A stretch of DNA of 64,000 nt, taken from contig NC_041827.1 of NCBI RefSeq assembly GCF_900964775.1, positions 6,805,501 through 6,869,500 of the forward strand, read 5' to 3'. Numbering within the stretch: position 1 is the first letter of the stretch; each line of letters starts with the position of its first letter. This document shows positions 53,233-64,000 of this stretch, in pieces. Under the pieces are notes generated by a model that saw only the letters and a program-made list of their open reading frames with translations, was not told the DNA's origin and did no database searches. The stretch is from Scleropages formosus (Eukaryota > Chordata > Actinopteri > Osteoglossiformes > Osteoglossidae). Position numbers and translations under genes: made by a program.

Positions 53233-56200
53233 CCTGGTTTTTACTCATTTAAGGACAGACCCTCAATTCTTTCATAAACATGGATAGTTGCCAGCAGCTT
53301 CGTTTTGAGATACTTGTACATCCCACAGTGCTTATAGCTGGTCAGTGAAGGGTGGTTTTTAAATGAGAAAAATGTCCTACTTCACTGACCTCTGGTGGCT
53401 TGAATAGAATAATGAGTTCATATGAAATCATGAAGAGAGAGCGGTTAAAATTTTGGAAGTCAGCTAGTGAAATTGCACCAGTACATTAAATATCCCTATC
53501 AGTAGGGATATGTGGACTCATGTCTGCAATATTCATTCTTCTCTAAGATACAGGGCAATGGTTCGTATTAACCACTATGTGCAATACAGACATCATGTTA
53601 AGAGCATCACGCATCCTTCATAACCACCAAGAACATCAATGTGCTGCTGAAGACAACTTGCAGTCACAAGAAAGTTCTTATCTTCTCCTCAAACCACAGG
53701 CAGTAGAATTTCCCATCTCCCAATGACATGTATAAGCAGTAGAAAATGCATAAACAAGGCCGTCATTCGAAAACAGAAGAGCAAAAAAGTGACAAACGTG
53801 CCATCAGTACTCAAGTGCACATTTCAGTGCAGGGTGTGAAATATTTTGCTGTCCTAATGCATTCCATGTGTACACGTGTTCTCAATATTGGAAAACACTG
53901 GCAGTGACTCAAGTAAGCAAGTCCAAATCAATGAGACAAGTTTACTGAAGCTGCACACGTTTCACAGACTTGGGTTGAAGAAAATTATTTCTGTCCGCAG
54001 CTAAATTTCTTGCATAAGAACTAATGATTGGTAAGCGTCATTCCATGTTGTTCCCAGTGTTTGCTTTCAGCACCGCATTGGGGTTTCAGGAGTGAAGTGA
54101 TTTATAAGCTCTGGTTAATACTGATCTTTTATATCTGCACAAGAGTTTCTAAACTGCACAAGAGATTTGCGAAGTGCTGAAGTAAAAGTGCTGGAGAGAT
54201 CAGAAGGGAAAACTTTACATTTGTATGAATCCCCAAGAAATCATCTTGATAAATGATACAAATATGCTTTTCACTTGAAATAATCCAGCAACTGTGACCT
54301 TTGTCTCAAAACAAGATAGAACAGAAATAAACAATTATAATCTGAAATACACTGGAAGGAGTTTTTTATAGAATTAGCCACAGTAGTAGAAATGATCAAA
54401 GAATATACAGCTCTACTAACACATTTTCATGATGTTGCAGCAGAACTCTATGTTTGTGAGGGCACCAGTTCTATGTAACACTCCACTTGGGGAAAAGAAA
54501 ACATGACAAAAGCAGAAAAATAATTAAATCAGTCATTTATTCTTCACTTCTCAGTTTTAAAATTTGTTTCCGTTGTCTTTTTCAAAACCGGAAATCCAAC
54601 CCCTTTTGTTGTCCTTCTGAGACAAGAAAGCAGAATTTATAAAGCACTGGACGCCACAGTCAATTGCGCGGGGCCATCTTGTAGTGGTACACACCTGCTT
54701 GCTTCACACACTCTTCAACACAGTCAGTCGCACTTCACCTGTAACCGCCTCTCATAAAGTAGCACTGATGGGCAATTTTCACCCTACGTTCTTCATGCGA
54801 AAAGCAAAGACAAACCATTGCGAAGGGTGACAAAAAGATAGGGGCGAACAAACCTGGAACAAAGACCCGGTCAACTTTTTGTACAACAATCATAAACGAA
54901 TATGCGAGGGACATGACAAAAAAAAGGGCACTGAAAGTATGCCGAGTTAGAATCCTGACAAAGTGTATGCTCGATTTCTTCTTTGCACAGTAATTGACCT
55001 TCAGCATCACGCCATAAACACACACTCTCTCGTCAGATTGAAAGCCAGAGAAACATCAGTAGCAAATGTAGGGGATTACGACTGCTCCTTTCATTTAAGG
55101 CAAATGTATTTTTTTTTTTTTAAAACAAAAGGTTGAACATAAAACAGATTCCTTTATGCTGTGGGAAGTTTTCTGTGGGACAAATATATCCTTTCCAAAA
55201 ATGGCATAACAGATAGTACTGCTGTTGAACTGCAAACATGTTGGATACATCACACTGTCAGAGGACATTGCTAGTGTGCTTCACTGTAGAAGCGGTAGAA
55301 ACGGAAACGTACGGGAAGTGGCTGATTCTCACTGGCTACTGGTCCTTGGTGATGATGGGAAAAATACTTGTTTAGACTCCATGGGACTCAGACATAAGTA
55401 TTTCTGAGTAATCTCTGCTACGCATATTACAACGCTGACGAATATTTAAATTATAAACAGGTATAAGCACTGGGCCTAACTGGTCAAATTTGAAATGACC
55501 ACTTAGTACTGACAAGTTTGTGCTTATGTGTGACTTGTTCTAGGAGAGCATTCTAGTCTTTGATCACTTCAGTTGGAATGGAAACATTTTAACAGTAATA
55601 AACAAAAACATGAATACAGTGGTGATAAAAATACATAATATTAAAACAAAAGAGAGGATACCACAATCAGACATGCTTTAGAGCAGTAAATTTGGCAAGA
55701 AAGCAATTTGTTGTATCATAAAACCTCACAGTGAAAAGAGTTATGCCCCTTGAAAATTATAAAGCACAGTATTCAGTCATAATTCATATGTATATTTCTC
55801 TCATAAAAAAGTCTCTCGTTTCTGAAAGCATAAAACATGACTGTCTGGTACCATGGTATCACAATGCCAGTGCTTTCTACAATTTTCCTCAAATGCTGCT
55901 TTGTTTTGTACCAAAAAAATACTTTTCTGAAAGAGAAGAAACATGATCGAGAGTCCTTATAAACCAAACGGCACAACCTTCCATTAGCATATTGCATGCC
56001 TTGGCCGAGGAAATGCCTGCTCAACGGGCCCCTATTGGGGGGCCATACTGTTCATGGGTGTAGCACAAAACTCAAACTCAAGGCGGTGTCATGTGTACAG
56101 GCCCCACCGAGCTTTTGGTTTGAAATGCAAGGCTTCTGTTATTTTCCTTCACTTTCATAAGTTGAAAGAAGAGGGGGGGATGTTGATTAAAATCCAGAGA

Positions 56201-56951
56201 TTTTTCTGTTTCAATGTTGGATTGATTACCTGGGAAAAAAACTGCCGTTGTCTCAACTTGTCTTTCGGGAAAAATGGGAAGTGGTCCTAAATCTTTTGCT
56301 TTCAGCATGGGGAAAGATGGAAAAAACTACAAAAAAAATCAGGTGAGGAAAAAAAAATACAAAATTTTCCAGCCAAAGAATAACTGGTCATTAACAAGAT
56401 CATTACTGTTGCAGATACTTCAAAGAAATTAACATGAGTGTTTTATGTGTTTTCATTAAATAATTTGCTCTTTGGTCTATATTTTTAAAATTAATCTATC
56501 ACTGTATGTATGGCATTCACAAGCATACACACTTCTTCATAAAGGACATCTTGATTAAAATAAATAAGTCATCCAGAAATGGCATCAAAGTACCTGTACT
56601 TAAAACACTTTTAAAATAAACAAGAAAAAAACAAAAACAAACAGTAGCCTTCTGTACAGAAATTTCCTTCCAAGGCTAAAGGCCTTTCATTAAATAAACA
56701 GACTTTGTATCTTTCAAGTTGTGAGGGATAGATAGAAGCTTTAAACAAGAACAATCTTCCTTCATTGTGTGCAGACCAACACCAGGATATCACACCTGCG
56801 CTACTCTTCTCAGCATGTAGTGAGTCCTTTTGTTTCTTTATTTTTGTTTTTTTGTTCAAGTGACCACATCGTTGTGTGTTTGACGTTTGCTTGTCTTGCA
56901 AGTTCTCCCTCCTGGCTTTGTATCATTTTGGCAGGACCGCTGGAGTCACTG
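53233..56951. other. Spacer and probable adcy6 3' UTR
   Basis: No gene seen beyond the adcy6 stop codon. AT-rich, with no clear repeat families. Minus-strand AATAAA at 56837-56842, about 110 nt after the adcy6 stop codon, could be a polyadenylation signal. Confidence 0.4.
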
Positions 56952-63459
<6,508 letters not shown>

Positions 63460-64000
63460 CTGGAAACAACCACGCAAGAGTCAACCATGGTCATGTCGTC
63501 AAACACAGCCTCATTTCATCCGTGTGCCCTTGTGCTTCATATTGCTAATTGTGCTTTCCTACCAGATATAAGAAATCTGGCTCAGCAACCTGTACATGGT
63601 AATTGTGTGATGGACTGAGTGAACTGAGTGACAGACAGCACGCTACAACATGCAACCATCCGAGACGTGACTTGAGATGGTGTGACTGTGTTACAGAATA
63701 CGTCAGTGTGAAAGTTGGAAATAAACTTGAGTGACAGGCTCTGTGGAAGAGAGTATGAATATCAGTGACAGTGTAAAACTGTTAAATCTGTTACAGACTG
63801 TAGTACAGGAACGTATTGAAGGACCTCGTGACAGACTGGGTGACTAGACATAACGTGTTACAAGTAACACGTTAATGTGCAAGTAACTGCATGAAAGACC
63901 AGTAAACCAGGAAAGAAAGCATAAATTGACAAAACTATTTATGTAGCGTAGCTTATGTGTAACTTCATAGTAATTCCCTGTATTGATGTATTAAAGTTCA

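Noticed and set aside
52922-53248. Cys-rich minus-strand frames as a small secreted protein
   Set aside because: The region is explained by an old SINE; no signal peptide-like start with conserved spacing of cysteines.

Overview
The window is vertebrate nuclear DNA, almost certainly a ray-finned fish. It holds spliced genes with GT-AG introns, an isolated tRNA gene, AC/CT microsatellites and dense tRNA-headed SINEs. Many SINEs end in the V-SINE type tail (CTTTTCTCCAAAGCAACTTA and variants, read in reverse). From memory, both main SINE families resemble repeats common in bony-tongue fishes such as arowana. That is only a weak clue to lineage.

Layout, left to right. (1) 144-12081, minus: 5' two-thirds of arhgap4, a Rho GTPase-activating protein. 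The F-BAR region and the first residues of the RhoGAP domain are here; the rest runs off the left edge. (2) 12082-19743: spacer with a decayed LINE and CT/CA-rich tracts. (3) 19744-20872, minus: a complete four-exon NUDT16-type Nudix hydrolase with a compact promoter. (4) 20873-29138: spacer with a tRNA-Glu(TTC) gene, one SINE and a possible solo LTR. (5) 29139-36951, minus: complete g6pd (12 coding exons, 514 aa), with a likely leader exon near 38228-38356. (6) 38357-44055: repeat-rich spacer with at least seven SINE pieces. (7) 44056-48383, minus: complete galnt6-like glycosyltransferase (10 coding exons, 620 aa). (8) 49601-52779, plus: a small four-exon gene (126 aa) that looks like TEX49/SPMIP11, a sperm microtubule inner protein. 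Its promoter carries an RFX X-box-like motif and one intron carries a shortened Tigger-like transposon. (9) 56952-63459, minus: 3' part of adcy6 (second membrane bundle and C2 cyclase domain). Its 5' part lies beyond the right edge.

The genes do not form one pathway. By recalled human positions the block joins genes of Xq28 (ARHGAP4, G6PD) to genes of 12q13 (GALNT6, TEX49, ADCY6). Exon limits were set by hand from splice signals, reading phase and remembered family sequences. All 12 g6pd, 10 galnt, 4 nudt16, 4 spmip11-like and 11 visible adcy6 coding exons join in phase. One arhgap4 junction (exon 10 to 11) is unsettled. I found no CRISPR array and no wholly new system. The most interesting points are an RFX-type X-box at the sperm gene, a g6pd leader in which a 2-nt donor choice would switch between an upstream ORF and an N-terminal extension, and a 35-base C tract next to an arhgap4 splice acceptor.
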